Shown: positions 52,379-61,545, numbered from the stretch's first letter. The stretch: 64,000 nucleotides of DNA from Kutzneria viridogrisea (GCA_014138725.1 JACJID010000004.1:186001-250000), one strand, 5' to 3'. Program-made: numbers and translations. The notes: a model not told the origin generated them from the letters alone.

Positions 52379-53098
52379 TCAGGTCAGTTCGCGGACCACG
52401 AGCTCGCTCACCGGGTCGGCCGGGTCGGTGAACTGGAAGTGGTCCACACCCGGTGGCACCACGAGGCGCACCGACTCCCCCGCCGCCTCGGCGAACCGCT
52501 TCGCGAGCTCGACCGGCACGTGCACGTCGGCGTCACCGTGCAGCACCACCACCGGCACGTCCAGTGGCAGCAACGCCATCGGGTCGGTCTCCGGCAGCCG
52601 CTCGGCCACCCGGGCTCCCAGCAACTCCGTCACGGCGTTATCGCTCAGGCCCAGCTCGTGCGCCCTGGCCAGGTCGCACAACGGGGCCAGCGCGAGGACC
52701 TTGGCCACCTGCGGGCGGCTGTCCCGGTGCCAGCGACTCGTCGGCGGCAGGCGGTGCCGCCCGCTGGCCCACAGCGCGAGGTGGCCGCCCGCCGAGTGGC
52801 CGACCAGCACCAGCGGCCGCCCGCCCAGCAGCTCGGGCAGTGCGTCCACGGCCTGGGCCACGTCGTCGAAGGTGCCCGGCCAGCCGCCCGCGCCGCGGAC
52901 TCGCCGGTACTCGACCGACGCCACCGGGATTCCTTGCGCGGCAAGGTGTTCCGCGAACGGCACCAGGTAGGACCGGTCGTAGGTCTGCCGCCAGTAGCCG
53001 CCGTGCACCAGCACCGCGGCGGGCCGCTGCTCGCTGCCGGGCGGCTCCCACAGGTCGATCACCTGGTCGGCGTGCTCCCCGTAGCGGACGGTCCTCAC
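52379..53098 (-). CDS. Alpha/beta hydrolase, probable kynurenine formamidase
   Basis: 239 residues. The HGGYWR oxyanion motif, GHSAGG nucleophile, DADVHVPVE acid strand and VDHFQF histidine match the alpha/beta-hydrolase kynurenine formamidases. It would hydrolyse N-formylkynurenine to kynurenine. GTG 53098 overlaps the kynureninase stop (GTGA), so it is last in the TDO-kynureninase-formamidase operon, and that context supports the assignment. The 21-bp repeats start directly at its stop. Confidence 0.85.
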   Translation of the reverse strand: MRTVRYGEHADQVIDLWEPPGSEQRPAAVLVHGGYWRQTYDRSYLVPFAEHLAAQGIPVASVEYRRVRGAGGWPGTFDDVAQAVDALPELLGGRPLVLVGHSAGGHLALWASGRHRLPPTSRWHRDSRPQVAKVLALAPLCDLARAHELGLSDNAVTELLGARVAERLPETDPMALLPLDVPVVVLHGDADVHVPVELAKRFAEAAGESVRLVVPPGVDHFQFTDPADPVSELVVRELT

Positions 53099-54273
53099 GA
53101 GAGGACCTCCGCCAGCACCTCGGCGGCGCGCAGGGCGTCCACGTGGCGCGTGTAGAGCGGGGTGAAGCCGAAGCGCAGGATGTCCGGCGGCCGGTAGTCG
53201 CCGACGACCCCGCGGGCGATCAGCTCCCTCATGACGGTCTCGGCGTCCACACAGGACAGTGACACCTGGCTGCCACGCGACTCGTCGGCCGGGGTCACGC
53301 TGCGCACCCGGCCGGGCACCAACTCGTCCACGCAGCGCACGAAGAACTCGGTGAGCGCCAGGCTTTTCTGCCGCACCTGCGCGATGTCCACCCCGTCCCA
53401 GGCGTCCAGGGCGGCGTCCAGGGTCAACAGCGAGATGATCTCCGGCGTGCCCGCGCGCGCCCTGGCGATGCCCGGCGCGGGCCGGTACCTCGGCTCCATG
53501 CCGAACGGGTCGGCGTGCGAGCACCAGCCGGTCAGCGGCTGGTCCAGCTCGGGCAGCAGGTCCGGCCGCACGTAGAGGTACGCGGGCGCGCCGGGTCCAC
53601 CGTTGAGGTACTTGTAGGTGCAGCCCACGGCGAAGTCGACCCGGTGCCGGTCCAGTTCCACCGGCAGCGCCCCGCCGCTGTGCGAGAGGTCCCAGAGCAC
53701 GCGGGCGCCAGCGGAGTGCACGGCCCCGGTCAGCGCACCCATGTCCCACAACCGGCCGGTGCGGTAGTCCACGTGGTTGAGCAGTACCAGGGCGGTGTCC
53801 GGGCCCAGCTCCGCGGGCACGTCCTCGGGCCGCACCGCGCGCACCCTCGCACCGGTCATGCGTGCCGCCGACTCGGTGATGTAGCCGTCGGTGGGGAAGG
53901 TCGTGGCGTCCACCAGGACCTCGGTGCGGCCCGGGGTCATGCGCAGGGCCGAGACCACGGCGCGGAACACGTTGACGCTGGTGGAGTCGCCGACCACCAC
54001 ATGGCCGGGCCGGGCGCCGACCAGCGGGGCGATCCGGTCGCCGATCCGCTGCGGGGCGTCCCACCAGCCGCTCTCGGACCAGGAGCGGATGCGCAGCCGC
54101 CCCCACTGGTGACTGATCACCTCGGCCACCCTGGCGGGCACCGCGCGGGGCAGCGCGCCCAGCGAGTTGCCGTCCAGGTAGACCACGCCGTCGTCGAGGT
54201 CGAAGCGCTCGCGCACCCAGGCGAGCGGATCGGTCAGGTCGGCCTGCTCGGCCCAGTCGCGGAGGTCAGACAT
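53095..54273 (-). CDS. kynU: Kynureninase
   Basis: PLP enzyme of 392 residues: VYLDGNSLGALPR, DSTSVNVFRAV, NHVDYRTGRLWDM, and the PLP-lysine motif CTYKYLNGGPGAPAYLYVR. It converts kynurenine to anthranilate and alanine. ATG 54273 lies inside the TDO gene end (8-nt overlap), and its stop overlaps the formamidase start. The pathway in this operon thus runs tryptophan to anthranilate. Confidence 0.95.
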   Translation of the reverse strand: MSDLRDWAEQADLTDPLAWVRERFDLDDGVVYLDGNSLGALPRAVPARVAEVISHQWGRLRIRSWSESGWWDAPQRIGDRIAPLVGARPGHVVVGDSTSVNVFRAVVSALRMTPGRTEVLVDATTFPTDGYITESAARMTGARVRAVRPEDVPAELGPDTALVLLNHVDYRTGRLWDMGALTGAVHSAGARVLWDLSHSGGALPVELDRHRVDFAVGCTYKYLNGGPGAPAYLYVRPDLLPELDQPLTGWCSHADPFGMEPRYRPAPGIARARAGTPEIISLLTLDAALDAWDGVDIAQVRQKSLALTEFFVRCVDELVPGRVRSVTPADESRGSQVSLSCVDAETVMRELIARGVVGDYRPPDILRFGFTPLYTRHVDALRAAEVLAEVLS

Positions 54274-55090
54274 AGCTGCGTGCCGTCCAAAGCTCGGGGA
54301 ACACGATCTTATTGGCCCGCTTCTCCAGCCATGCAACTCCAGCGGAGCCGCCGGTGCCCTGCTTGGAGCCCATCGCCCTGCGGGTGGCCAGCAGGTGGTC
54401 GGTGCGCCAGCGCCCGACCAGCTCGGCGACGTCGGTCAGCGCCTCGCCCAGTTCCACCAGCTTCTCGTGCCTGGGGTCGGCATAGATCCGGGTCCACACC
54501 GCCTCCACCCCGGGGTGCGGTTCGTAGCGCTGGGACAGGTCGCGCTCCAGCACCTCGGCGGGCACCTCGAAGCCCTGCCTCGCCAGGTGGGCCAGCACGG
54601 CGTCGTACAGGCTCGGGCTGTGCAGCGCGGCCTCCAGCTCGGCGTGCACCCGCGGCACGCCCCGGTGCGGCTGGAGCAGGCTCGCGCTCTTGTCCCCGAG
54701 CAGGAACTCCAGGTGCCGGTACATCGCGGACTGGAAGCCCGAGCCCTCACCGAGGGCGGCCCGGTAGGAGTTGAACTGCCCCGGGGTCAGCGAGGCGATC
54801 GGCGTCCAGCTCGCGTTCAACGCGGTCAGTTGGGGCAGGCTGCGGCGCAGCGCGGCGAGCGCGTCCTGCGCGCGGTCCTGGGCCAGCGCGTCACGGGCGG
54901 TGCGCCACTCGTGCACGAGCAGCGTGAACCACAGCTCCATGACCTGGGTGGTGACCAGGAACGCCATCTCGGCGGGGTCCTCGGACCACGGCTCCTGCAA
55001 GGCGGTGAGCACGGACGCCTTGACGTAGCGGTCGTAGGGACTGGCCCCTGCGAACTCCAGTTTCGGCTCAGCGGTGTCCTTGGTGATCAC
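54266..55090 (-). CDS. kynA: Tryptophan 2,3-dioxygenase
   Basis: Heme dioxygenase of 274 residues: LVTTQVMELWFTLLVHEWRTARDAL, SGFQSAMYRHLEFLLGDKS, and the C-terminal heme-His segment RTDHLLATRRAMGSKQGTGGSAG. It opens the indole ring of tryptophan to N-formylkynurenine. Start GTG 55090. First gene of the operon; divergent from an Lrp-type regulator. Confidence 0.94.
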   Translation of the reverse strand: MITKDTAEPKLEFAGASPYDRYVKASVLTALQEPWSEDPAEMAFLVTTQVMELWFTLLVHEWRTARDALAQDRAQDALAALRRSLPQLTALNASWTPIASLTPGQFNSYRAALGEGSGFQSAMYRHLEFLLGDKSASLLQPHRGVPRVHAELEAALHSPSLYDAVLAHLARQGFEVPAEVLERDLSQRYEPHPGVEAVWTRIYADPRHEKLVELGEALTDVAELVGRWRTDHLLATRRAMGSKQGTGGSAGVAWLEKRANKIVFPELWTARSYV

Positions 55091-55163
55091 GCCAAGAATG
55101 GTGACTCACCAACAGGTCCCGGACCATGGCCGACGTGATGCCCGTTCACGTTCTGGAATTGTG

Positions 55164-55201
55164 ATCGTCAGACTGACAAGGATTTCGACTTACAATCGTC
55201 A
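55164..55201. promoter_or_regulatory. Direct repeats ATCGTCA, TDO/Lrp divergent promoter
   Basis: ATCGTCA at 55164-55170 and 55195-55201 are 31 bp apart, about three helical turns, in the 112-bp gap between the divergent genes; the second abuts the lrp ATG. Candidate binding sites for the Lrp-type regulator. Confidence 0.45.
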
Positions 55202-55202
55202 A

Positions 55203-55652
55203 ATGAGCCTCGATGATCTCGACTGGCGGCTGCTGGAGGAGCTGCAACAGGACGCGCGGACCTCCTTCAACGAACTGGCCCGCAGGGTCGGGGTCTCCGC
55301 ACCGACGGTGGCGCAGCGGGTGCGCAGGCTGGAGGAGACCGGGGTGATCACCGGCTACCGGGCGACCGTGGAGCCCGCGGCGGTCGGCCTGGACGTGCAG
55401 GCGCTGGTGAGCATGCGCTGCTACGGGCCGCGCTGCATCACGCTGCAACCCGAGCGGGTCGCCGACTGGCCGGAGATCCTGCAGATCGTCCGGTTGACCG
55501 GGGACATCTGCTCCATCGTGCACGTCGCCGCGACCAGCGTGCAGGAGCTGACCAGGGTGCTGGAACGACTGTGGGGCTACGGCGAGACTTCCAGCGCCAT
55601 GATCCTGTCGCTGCCGATCCCGCGACGACCGATCGTGCGCCCGTCGTCCTGA
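55203..55652 (+). CDS. Lrp/AsnC-family regulator
   Basis: 149 residues: HTH (LDWRLLEELQQDARTSFNELARRVGVSAPTVAQRVRRLEETGVITGYRA) and RAM/AsnC domain (LVSMRCYGPRCITLQPERVADWPEILQIVRLTGDICSIVHVA). Lrp proteins sense amino acids. Divergence from the tryptophan operon suggests it senses tryptophan or kynurenine. ATG 55203. Confidence 0.9.
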   Translation: MSLDDLDWRLLEELQQDARTSFNELARRVGVSAPTVAQRVRRLEETGVITGYRATVEPAAVGLDVQALVSMRCYGPRCITLQPERVADWPEILQIVRLTGDICSIVHVAATSVQELTRVLERLWGYGETSSAMILSLPIPRRPIVRPSS

Positions 55653-55669
55653 CCGAACCGGGGGTCCAC

Positions 55670-56395
55670 ATGCCAGTGCGCACTGAATACCGACAGGGCA
55701 CGCCGTGCTGGGCGCACCTGCGCACCGCCGAGGCCGTACGCGCGCAGGCGTTCTACGGCGGGCTGTTCGGCTGGCGGTTCGAGGGCGCGACGGCGTTGCT
55801 GGGCGACAAGCCGGTGGCCGCCGTCGACACTGGAGACGGTGCGCCCGCCTGGCACACGTACCTGTCCGTGGACGACCTGGACTCCGCCCTGACCGAGGTG
55901 CGCGCGGCCGGTGGCGCGGTCGGCGCGGTGCCGCCCGGCGAGGAGTCGGGGCGGGCGGCGTGGCTGGTCGACCCGGCCGGGGCCGCCGTCACGCTGTGGC
56001 AGCCCGGCACGCACTTCGGCGCCGGGCTGGTCAACGAGCCGGGCACGATGATCTGGAACGAGCTGCTGACCACCGGGGACGTGGCGGTCGCGCTGGCGTT
56101 CTACCAGCGGGTGCTGGGGGTGGGCGTGCTGACCGAGCAGGTGCTGGACATGCCGTACTCGATGTTCGAGGTGGACGGGCAGCCGGTGGCCGCCGTGCAC
56201 CCGGCGAGGACCGTGAGCACGCACTGGCGGGTGTACTTCGCCACGGCCGAGATCGAGCGGAGTGCCGCCGCCGTCACGGAGTTGGGCGGGGTCGTGGAGC
56301 ACCCGCCCACCCCGACGCCGATCGGGCCCATGGCGGGGATCCGCGACCCGCAGGGCGCCGTGTTCAGCCTGTGGCAGCGGGCAGAACCCGCATGA
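55670..56395 (+). CDS. Two-domain VOC family protein
   Basis: 241 residues made of two tandem glyoxalase/VOC units: GTPCWAHLRTAEAVRAQAFYGGLFGW and PGTMIWNELLTTGDVAVALAFYQRVLG. This layout is typical of the hydroxylase-like 27-kDa antigen group. Function unknown. ATG 55670, 17 bp after the lrp stop. It overlaps the convergent MarR gene by 32 nt. Confidence 0.85.
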   Translation: MPVRTEYRQGTPCWAHLRTAEAVRAQAFYGGLFGWRFEGATALLGDKPVAAVDTGDGAPAWHTYLSVDDLDSALTEVRAAGGAVGAVPPGEESGRAAWLVDPAGAAVTLWQPGTHFGAGLVNEPGTMIWNELLTTGDVAVALAFYQRVLGVGVLTEQVLDMPYSMFEVDGQPVAAVHPARTVSTHWRVYFATAEIERSAAAVTELGGVVEHPPTPTPIGPMAGIRDPQGAVFSLWQRAEPA

Positions 56396-56783
56396 GCAGG
56401 CCGTGCAGGGTGGCGAGTTCGGTCTTCGACAGGGGTGCGAAGGACTCGGCCAGCACCGCGTCCACGACCTGATCGCCCGCACGCAGCAACTGTGTACCGC
56501 GCTCGGTGAGCCGGTGGCGCAGGGCCCGGCCGGGGCCCGGCACCCGTTCGATCAGCCCGCGTTCGACCATGCGCCCGGCCAGCGCGCCGAAGGACTGGTC
56601 GGTCTGGAAGGTCAGCTGCGCCAGGGCGTGCAGTGAGGCCTCGGGGTTCGCCGCGAGGTGCCGCAGCGCGTCCCACTGCGCCAGGCTGACGCCGAGCTCC
56701 GTCAACCGCGTGTCCAGCGTGCGGTGGTGCCGGTTCTGCACGCGCTTCACGGCCAGTCCCACGTCCTGCAAGGTCGGTTCCAC
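56364..56783 (-). CDS. MarR-family regulator
   Basis: 139 residues with the MarR winged helix: VSLAQWDALRHLAANPEASLHALAQLTFQTDQSFGALAGRMVERGLIERV, then TERGTQLLRAGDQVVDAVL. Start GTG 56783. It is divergent from the hydrolase at 56841, with a palindrome between that is likely its operator. Confidence 0.88.
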   Translation of the reverse strand: MEPTLQDVGLAVKRVQNRHHRTLDTRLTELGVSLAQWDALRHLAANPEASLHALAQLTFQTDQSFGALAGRMVERGLIERVPGPGRALRHRLTERGTQLLRAGDQVVDAVLAESFAPLSKTELATLHGLLMRVLPAATG

Positions 56784-56817
56784 GCGATCCAGGCTACCTC
56801 AGCTTGCTTATCTAAGT

Positions 56818-56833
56818 ATCCTTGCATAAGGAT
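56818..56833. promoter_or_regulatory. MarR-type operator over hydrolase ribosome site
   Basis: ATCCTTGCATAAGGAT, a perfect 6-4-6 inverted repeat. It contains the AAGGA Shine-Dalgarno of the hydrolase gene and lies 35 bp before the marR start, so one site could repress both genes. Confidence 0.6.
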
Positions 56834-56840
56834 GTTGGGC

Positions 56841-57530
56841 ATGACGACTCTCCTCCTGCACGGCGGCGCGGGGCCTCGGTCGGTGGCCGCCTTCGGTACA
56901 GCTCTGCAACAGCGCCACGGGGTGCGGGTGCTCACCCCGACGCACCCCGGGTTCGACGGCACCGACCACCCCGCCGAGCTGGACAGCACCCGTGCGCTCG
57001 CCCGCCACTACCGGGACCTGCTCGACCGCCTCGACCTGCGCGAGGTGACCGTGATCGGCTCCTCGATCGGCGGCTGGACCGCCGCCGAACTCGCCCTGCT
57101 GGGCACCGAGCGGATCAGCCGCCTGGTGCTCGTCAACGCCGTCGGCATCGAGGTCGAGGGCGCGCCGGTCACCGACATCTTCGGGCTGTCAATGCCCGAA
57201 CTCGCGGCGCTGAGCTACCACGACCCAGCGCCGTTCGCGGTCGAGCCGAACGAGCAGCAGCGCGCCGCGATGGCGGCCAACCGCGTGGCGCTGGGCAGGT
57301 ACGCCCCGTCCATGACCGACCCGACGCTGCGCGAACGGCTGCGCGCGGTCTGCGTGCCGACCCTGGTGGTGTGGGGCGAGAGCGACGGGATCGTCACCGC
57401 CGAGTACGGACGTGCTTATGCCGCGGCGATTCCCGGTGCGCGCTTCGAGTTGGTGGCCGGAGCCGGTCACCTGCCCCAGCTGGAACGCCCCGAGGCGATG
57501 CTCGACCTGCTCGCCGTCTGGGTCAGCTGA
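56841..57530 (+). CDS. Alpha/beta-fold hydrolase
   Basis: 229 residues: LLHGGAGPRSV, nucleophile GSSIGGW, LVVWGESDGI acid strand, AGAGHLPQLE histidine. Cytoplasmic, substrate unknown. ATG 56841 preferred (AAGGA 8 nt upstream); ATG 56832 is possible. Divergent from MarR and probably its target. Overlaps the convergent mug gene by 8 nt. Confidence 0.87.
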   Translation: MTTLLLHGGAGPRSVAAFGTALQQRHGVRVLTPTHPGFDGTDHPAELDSTRALARHYRDLLDRLDLREVTVIGSSIGGWTAAELALLGTERISRLVLVNAVGIEVEGAPVTDIFGLSMPELAALSYHDPAPFAVEPNEQQRAAMAANRVALGRYAPSMTDPTLRERLRAVCVPTLVVWGESDGIVTAEYGRAYAAAIPGARFELVAGAGHLPQLERPEAMLDLLAVWVS

Positions 57531-58080
57531 CCGCCGACCGCAGGCGGGCGAACTCGGCCGCCAGCTCCGGCAACTGCCAGTGCGCGTTGAGGCCGCTCGG
57601 ATTCGGCAGCACCCACACCAGGGTGTCACCGATCCGTTCCGGCCGCGCGCCGACACCCGCCTTCGGCTGGCCGAACGCCGTGCGGTAGGCGCCAAGCCCC
57701 ACCACCGCCAACGCCTTCGGCCGCACCCCGCGCACCAGGTCCGTCAGCACGGCACCACCGGCCCGCAGCTCGTCCGCGCTCAACTCCTCCGCCCGCGCCG
57801 TGGCCCTCGCCACCATGTTGGTGATCCCCAGCCCGTGGTCGAGCAGTGCCCGCTGCTGATCCGGTCGCAGTTGCACCGGCGTGAACCCCGACAGGTGCAG
57901 CGCGGGCCAGAACCTGTTGCCGGGCCTCGCGAAGTGGTGCCCCGTGGCCGCCGACAGCAGCCCCGGGTTGATGCCGCAGAAGAGCACGTCCAGACCCGGT
58001 GCCACCACGTCCGGGATCGTGCTGCCGTACGCCGCCGCCAACTCCGCCTTCGTCGGTCCCACGCGATCAGTGTGCGGCAT
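57523..58080 (-). CDS. mug: G/U mismatch-specific uracil-DNA glycosylase (Mug)
   Basis: 185 residues. Catalytic-site motif FCGINPG (about 35-41) and the NPSGLNAH loop are those of the Mug/TDG family, which removes uracil or ethenocytosine from mispairs. The central GNRFWPALHLSGF is conserved. ATG 58080, with GTG 58083 alternative. Confidence 0.92.
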   Translation of the reverse strand: MPHTDRVGPTKAELAAAYGSTIPDVVAPGLDVLFCGINPGLLSAATGHHFARPGNRFWPALHLSGFTPVQLRPDQQRALLDHGLGITNMVARATARAEELSADELRAGGAVLTDLVRGVRPKALAVVGLGAYRTAFGQPKAGVGARPERIGDTLVWVLPNPSGLNAHWQLPELAAEFARLRSAVS

Positions 58081-58273
58081 CACGGTTCGCGCTGCCGCCG
58101 GGGGATGCCGTCACCGCCGACAAGTATTCCAGCACAAGGAAAACCCCTTTGCTTCGGACACAAAGAGGGGTTGCGGATCACCGTCGAACGGGCATACTCC
58201 GGTGGCGCGAGGACCACACGGTTGCGCGACATCGGCGCGGCTTACCACACAACACAGAGGTGGCAGAACGGCG

Positions 58274-59083
58274 ATGAGCGAGTACCCCTTCGACAACGCC
58301 TCGACCGCGGCGTCCACGCGGATGTCCTCGCTGGAGGCCAGTTTCGACGAGAACACCGCGGACGTGCTCGACCGGCTGGGGATCGCACCGGGCTGGCGCT
58401 GCCTGGAGGTGGGCGCGGGCGGCGGCTCGGTGGCGCGGTGGATGGCCGGGGCCGTGGGGCCGACCGGGCACGTGCTGGCCACCGACATCGACACCCGGCT
58501 GCTGGCGGACATCGCCTCGGACAACCTGGAGGTGCGGCGGCACGACGTGCTGACCGAGGACCTGCCGGCCGGGGAGTTCGACCTGATCCACAGCAGGCTG
58601 GTGCTCATCCACCACCCCGGCCGGGACCAGGCCCTGACCAAGCTGGTGGAGGCCCTGGCGCCGGGCGGACTGCTGGTGCTGGAGGAGATCCTGCCCCACG
58701 AGCAGGTCGTGCTGCGCGAGCCGTGGACCGGTGCCGCCGAGGCGTTCTGGGCGGTGCAGAGCCGAGTGCTGGCAGAACTCACGGCCAGGGGATCGGACAC
58801 CAGGTGGGCCCTGAGCCTGCCGGAGCTGTACGCGGGCAACGGCCTGACCGGCATCGGCAGCAAGCGGGTGTGCCCCGCGGAGTGGCCCGGTGGCGGCGCG
58901 GGCGCGCGGCTGCTGGCGGCCAACATCGCCGAACTGCGCGAGGCACTGGTCGACCGCGGCGCGAGCGCCTCGGAGCTCGACACGTTCACCGGGCTGCTGG
59001 CGGACCCGGGGTTCGCGGTGTCCAGCTATCCCATGATGTCCGTGTGGGGCACCAAACCCGGTGCCAGCGAGCGGGACCACTGA
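58274..59083 (+). CDS. Class I SAM-dependent methyltransferase
   Basis: 269 residues: motif I CLEVGAGGGSVARWMA, then HVLATDIDTRLL and DLIHSRLVLIHHPGRDQALTKLVEALAPGGLLVLEE. This is the ubiE-like/secondary-metabolism O- or C-methyltransferase type. Substrate unknown. ATG 58274. The MFS transporter starts 4 bp after its stop, so export or uptake of a methylated compound is a possible link. Confidence 0.85.
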   Translation: MSEYPFDNASTAASTRMSSLEASFDENTADVLDRLGIAPGWRCLEVGAGGGSVARWMAGAVGPTGHVLATDIDTRLLADIASDNLEVRRHDVLTEDLPAGEFDLIHSRLVLIHHPGRDQALTKLVEALAPGGLLVLEEILPHEQVVLREPWTGAAEAFWAVQSRVLAELTARGSDTRWALSLPELYAGNGLTGIGSKRVCPAEWPGGGAGARLLAANIAELREALVDRGASASELDTFTGLLADPGFAVSSYPMMSVWGTKPGASERDH

Positions 59084-59087
59084 GCGC

Positions 59088-60425
59088 GTGCGCCCGGTGC
59101 ACCTGCCCGAGATCGCCGAGCGCATCGAACGGCTCCCGCTGTCCCGCTGGCACCTGATGGTGCGACTGCTGATCGGCACCGCGACCCTGTTCGACGGGTT
59201 CGACCAGTTGTTGATCTCCTATGCCCTGCCCGTGTTGCAGCGGCAGTGGGGATTCGGCCAGGCGACCGCCACCCTGTTGATCACTGCTGGGGCGGTGGGC
59301 ATGCTGGTCGGCGCACTGCTGGCGGGCACCCTGGCCGACACGATCGGCCGGATCCGAGCGGTGGTGGCGTGCATCGTGCTCTACTCCGTGCCGAGCCTGC
59401 TGATGGCCTTCGTCGACGACCCGCAGACCTTCATGGTGCTGCGCTTCGTGCAGGGCGTGGGCATCGGTGGCGAGGTGCTCGCCGCCGCGGTGTACATGAG
59501 CGAGATCGTCGGTGCCGCCCGGCGCGGCCGGTTCGTGCTGCGCTACGAGGTGGTCTTCGCCGCCGGGTTGCTCTGCGCCGCCCTGGTGTCCTCCTGGGTC
59601 ATCCCCGCCTGGGGCTGGCGCCCGCTGTTCGTCATCGGCGCCGCCCCGGTGCTGCTGGTGTTCCCCCTGCTGCGCTGGGTCCCCGAGTCCCCGCGTTGGC
59701 TGGCCGCACGGGGTTCGGCGCGCACCGAGGCCGTCATGGCGCGCATCGAGGCCGCCACCGCGGCGAGCGCGATCGTGGCACCGCCGGAGTCGCCCGCCGT
59801 CGAGCCGGAGCAGGCCGAGCCGGTCGCGCGGGGACGCTACGCGCGCAGGACCGTTGTGCTGGCAGTGGTCTGCCTCAGTGCTTTCCTGGTCAACTACGCG
59901 CTCTCCTCGTGGATGCCCGCCATCTACACCGGGCTGTTCAAGGTTCCGCTCGCCGATGCGCTGCGGTACAGCCTGTACTCGATGGTCGCGAGCTTCCTCG
60001 GCGCGGGTGTGCTGGCGATCGTGGTCGACCGGGCGGGACGGCGGATCAGCCTGGCCGTCGGCCTGGCCGGGGCCGGGGCGGCCCTGGCCGTGCTGGCCCT
60101 GACCGGCCCCCGTGACGGCGGGCTGGTCGCGGTGTTCGTGACGGTCAGCTCGCTGTTCATCTCGGCCACGAACATCGGCCTCTACCTGTACGTGCCGGAG
60201 TTGTACCCGACCAGGGCCCGCGCGCTGGGCAGCAGCGTCGCCGGGGTCTTCATCCGCCTCGGCGTCATCGTGGGGCCGATCCTGGTCGGCGTGCTGTCCA
60301 CCGGCTTCACCGGGTTCTCGGTCGCACTCGGTGTGCTGGCCGCCGTGGGCATGCTAGCGGCCATCGTGCTGATCGTGTTCGGCGAGGAGACCACCGCCCG
60401 CAGGCTGGAGGAGCTCTCCCCCTGA
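59088..60425 (+). CDS. MFS transporter (sugar-porter/AAHS-like)
   Basis: 445 residues with 12 predicted transmembrane helices and a charged central loop near residue 210-255. Motifs: GTATLFDGFDQLLISYALP in TM1, LADTIGRIRAVV (loop 2-3), RFVQGVGIGGEV, PESPRWLAARG, and YLYVPELYPTRARALG. This resembles the aromatic-acid:H+ symporter/metabolite group. GTG 59088. It forms a pair with the methyltransferase. Confidence 0.88.
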   Translation: MRPVHLPEIAERIERLPLSRWHLMVRLLIGTATLFDGFDQLLISYALPVLQRQWGFGQATATLLITAGAVGMLVGALLAGTLADTIGRIRAVVACIVLYSVPSLLMAFVDDPQTFMVLRFVQGVGIGGEVLAAAVYMSEIVGAARRGRFVLRYEVVFAAGLLCAALVSSWVIPAWGWRPLFVIGAAPVLLVFPLLRWVPESPRWLAARGSARTEAVMARIEAATAASAIVAPPESPAVEPEQAEPVARGRYARRTVVLAVVCLSAFLVNYALSSWMPAIYTGLFKVPLADALRYSLYSMVASFLGAGVLAIVVDRAGRRISLAVGLAGAGAALAVLALTGPRDGGLVAVFVTVSSLFISATNIGLYLYVPELYPTRARALGSSVAGVFIRLGVIVGPILVGVLSTGFTGFSVALGVLAAVGMLAAIVLIVFGEETTARRLEELSP

Positions 60426-60465
60426 CTGGCGCCACTGGCCCGGTGTGCGACCGGAGGAGCCGTCC

Positions 60466-61545
60466 TCACGGCGGACCGGGCTCGGCGATCGCCCGCGCAC
60501 GGGCCTTGTACTCGAACCCCAACGGCGTGATCCACCGCTGGATCCCGTCCGCACCCCGCGTGAACCGGTACCGACCGATCGTCTTCAGGCAGTGGTGCAC
60601 ATCGCAGAACGGTCCGAGATTGCGCTCATCCGTCTCACCACCCGAGGCAAAACCCCGCGCGTGGTCGATCTGACATTCCGCGACCGGCCGCAGACACCCC
60701 GGCGCCTGACACACCCGGTCCCGCACCATCACAAAATCCCGCAACGCCTTCGGCGGCCGATATCGTTTACGTCCGACCCCGATCGGCATTCCCACCTCAT
60801 CGGTGAGCACCTTCCGCCAGTCCCCTTGGCCAGCGATTTCACGAGCCAAGTTCGCGTCAACGTAGCCAACCCCGGCGATGTACCCAGGGTCGGCGGTCAA
60901 CCCCAGCAATGTCTGCACCAAAACGGTGACATCGGTCCACACCGTCACCGGCCGACCTGAGCCCAACATCCGATCGACGAACACATCGGCCTGCTTCTCG
61001 CCCCACGACCGGTCGTCATCCAGGGTCCCGGCATCGGCGTTGATCTGGTCGAAGATCGAACGAGCCTGCACGGCGTCCAGGTACGCGGTCAACTCCGCCA
61101 TGCCATCAGGCTTGGACACGTAGCGCACCTCGGACCGCCGCACGGCCTTGACGTGCCGACTCTCCTCCCCCAGCGGATCAACCAGGCACACCAGCCGCCC
61201 GACCTCGACCGTCAACTCCTTCGAGTTCAACTCCGCGGCCCCAACCAACCGGGCATCCACGCGGCGGGCCTTCGCCGAGTCGAGGTTCTCGGTCAGCTTC
61301 CGAACGACCTCGAACCGATCCAGGTCCAGCAACCCGTCCCGCATCAACCCCGCCAGCACCGGCAGCCGATCCAGCGCCGCCGCCTGTTCCTGGAGCCTCC
61401 TCGCCCTCCCCAACGGCATGCGGAGCAACAGGGCGATCTCGTGCGGATCATCAAGTTCGGCGGCGCAGCAGAGCAGATCGAATTCAGCGGACGCGAGGCG
61501 CTTCCACACCTCCACCATCCGCTCCGCAATCTCCCGCTGCCCCAT
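60466..61545 (-). CDS. DUF222/HNH endonuclease (13E12 repeat-like)
   Basis: 359 residues: DUF222 helical region (LPVLAGLMRDGLLDLDRFEVVRKLTENLD) and C-terminal HNH with CQAPGCLRPVAECQIDHA...TDERNLGPFCDVHH. This family is highly repeated in actinobacteria and related to mycobacterial 13E12. The HNH residues look intact. The gene appears somewhat less GC-biased in third positions than its neighbours, suggesting transfer. ATG 61545. Confidence 0.88.
   Translation of the reverse strand: MGQREIAERMVEVWKRLASAEFDLLCCAAELDDPHEIALLLRMPLGRARRLQEQAAALDRLPVLAGLMRDGLLDLDRFEVVRKLTENLDSAKARRVDARLVGAAELNSKELTVEVGRLVCLVDPLGEESRHVKAVRRSEVRYVSKPDGMAELTAYLDAVQARSIFDQINADAGTLDDDRSWGEKQADVFVDRMLGSGRPVTVWTDVTVLVQTLLGLTADPGYIAGVGYVDANLAREIAGQGDWRKVLTDEVGMPIGVGRKRYRPPKALRDFVMVRDRVCQAPGCLRPVAECQIDHARGFASGGETDERNLGPFCDVHHCLKTIGRYRFTRGADGIQRWITPLGFEYKARARAIAEPGPP

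Noticed and set aside
49784-53155. 1123-residue open frame on the plus strand
   Set aside because: Antisense to the SARP and kynurenine formamidase genes; composition artefact without domains or ribosome site.
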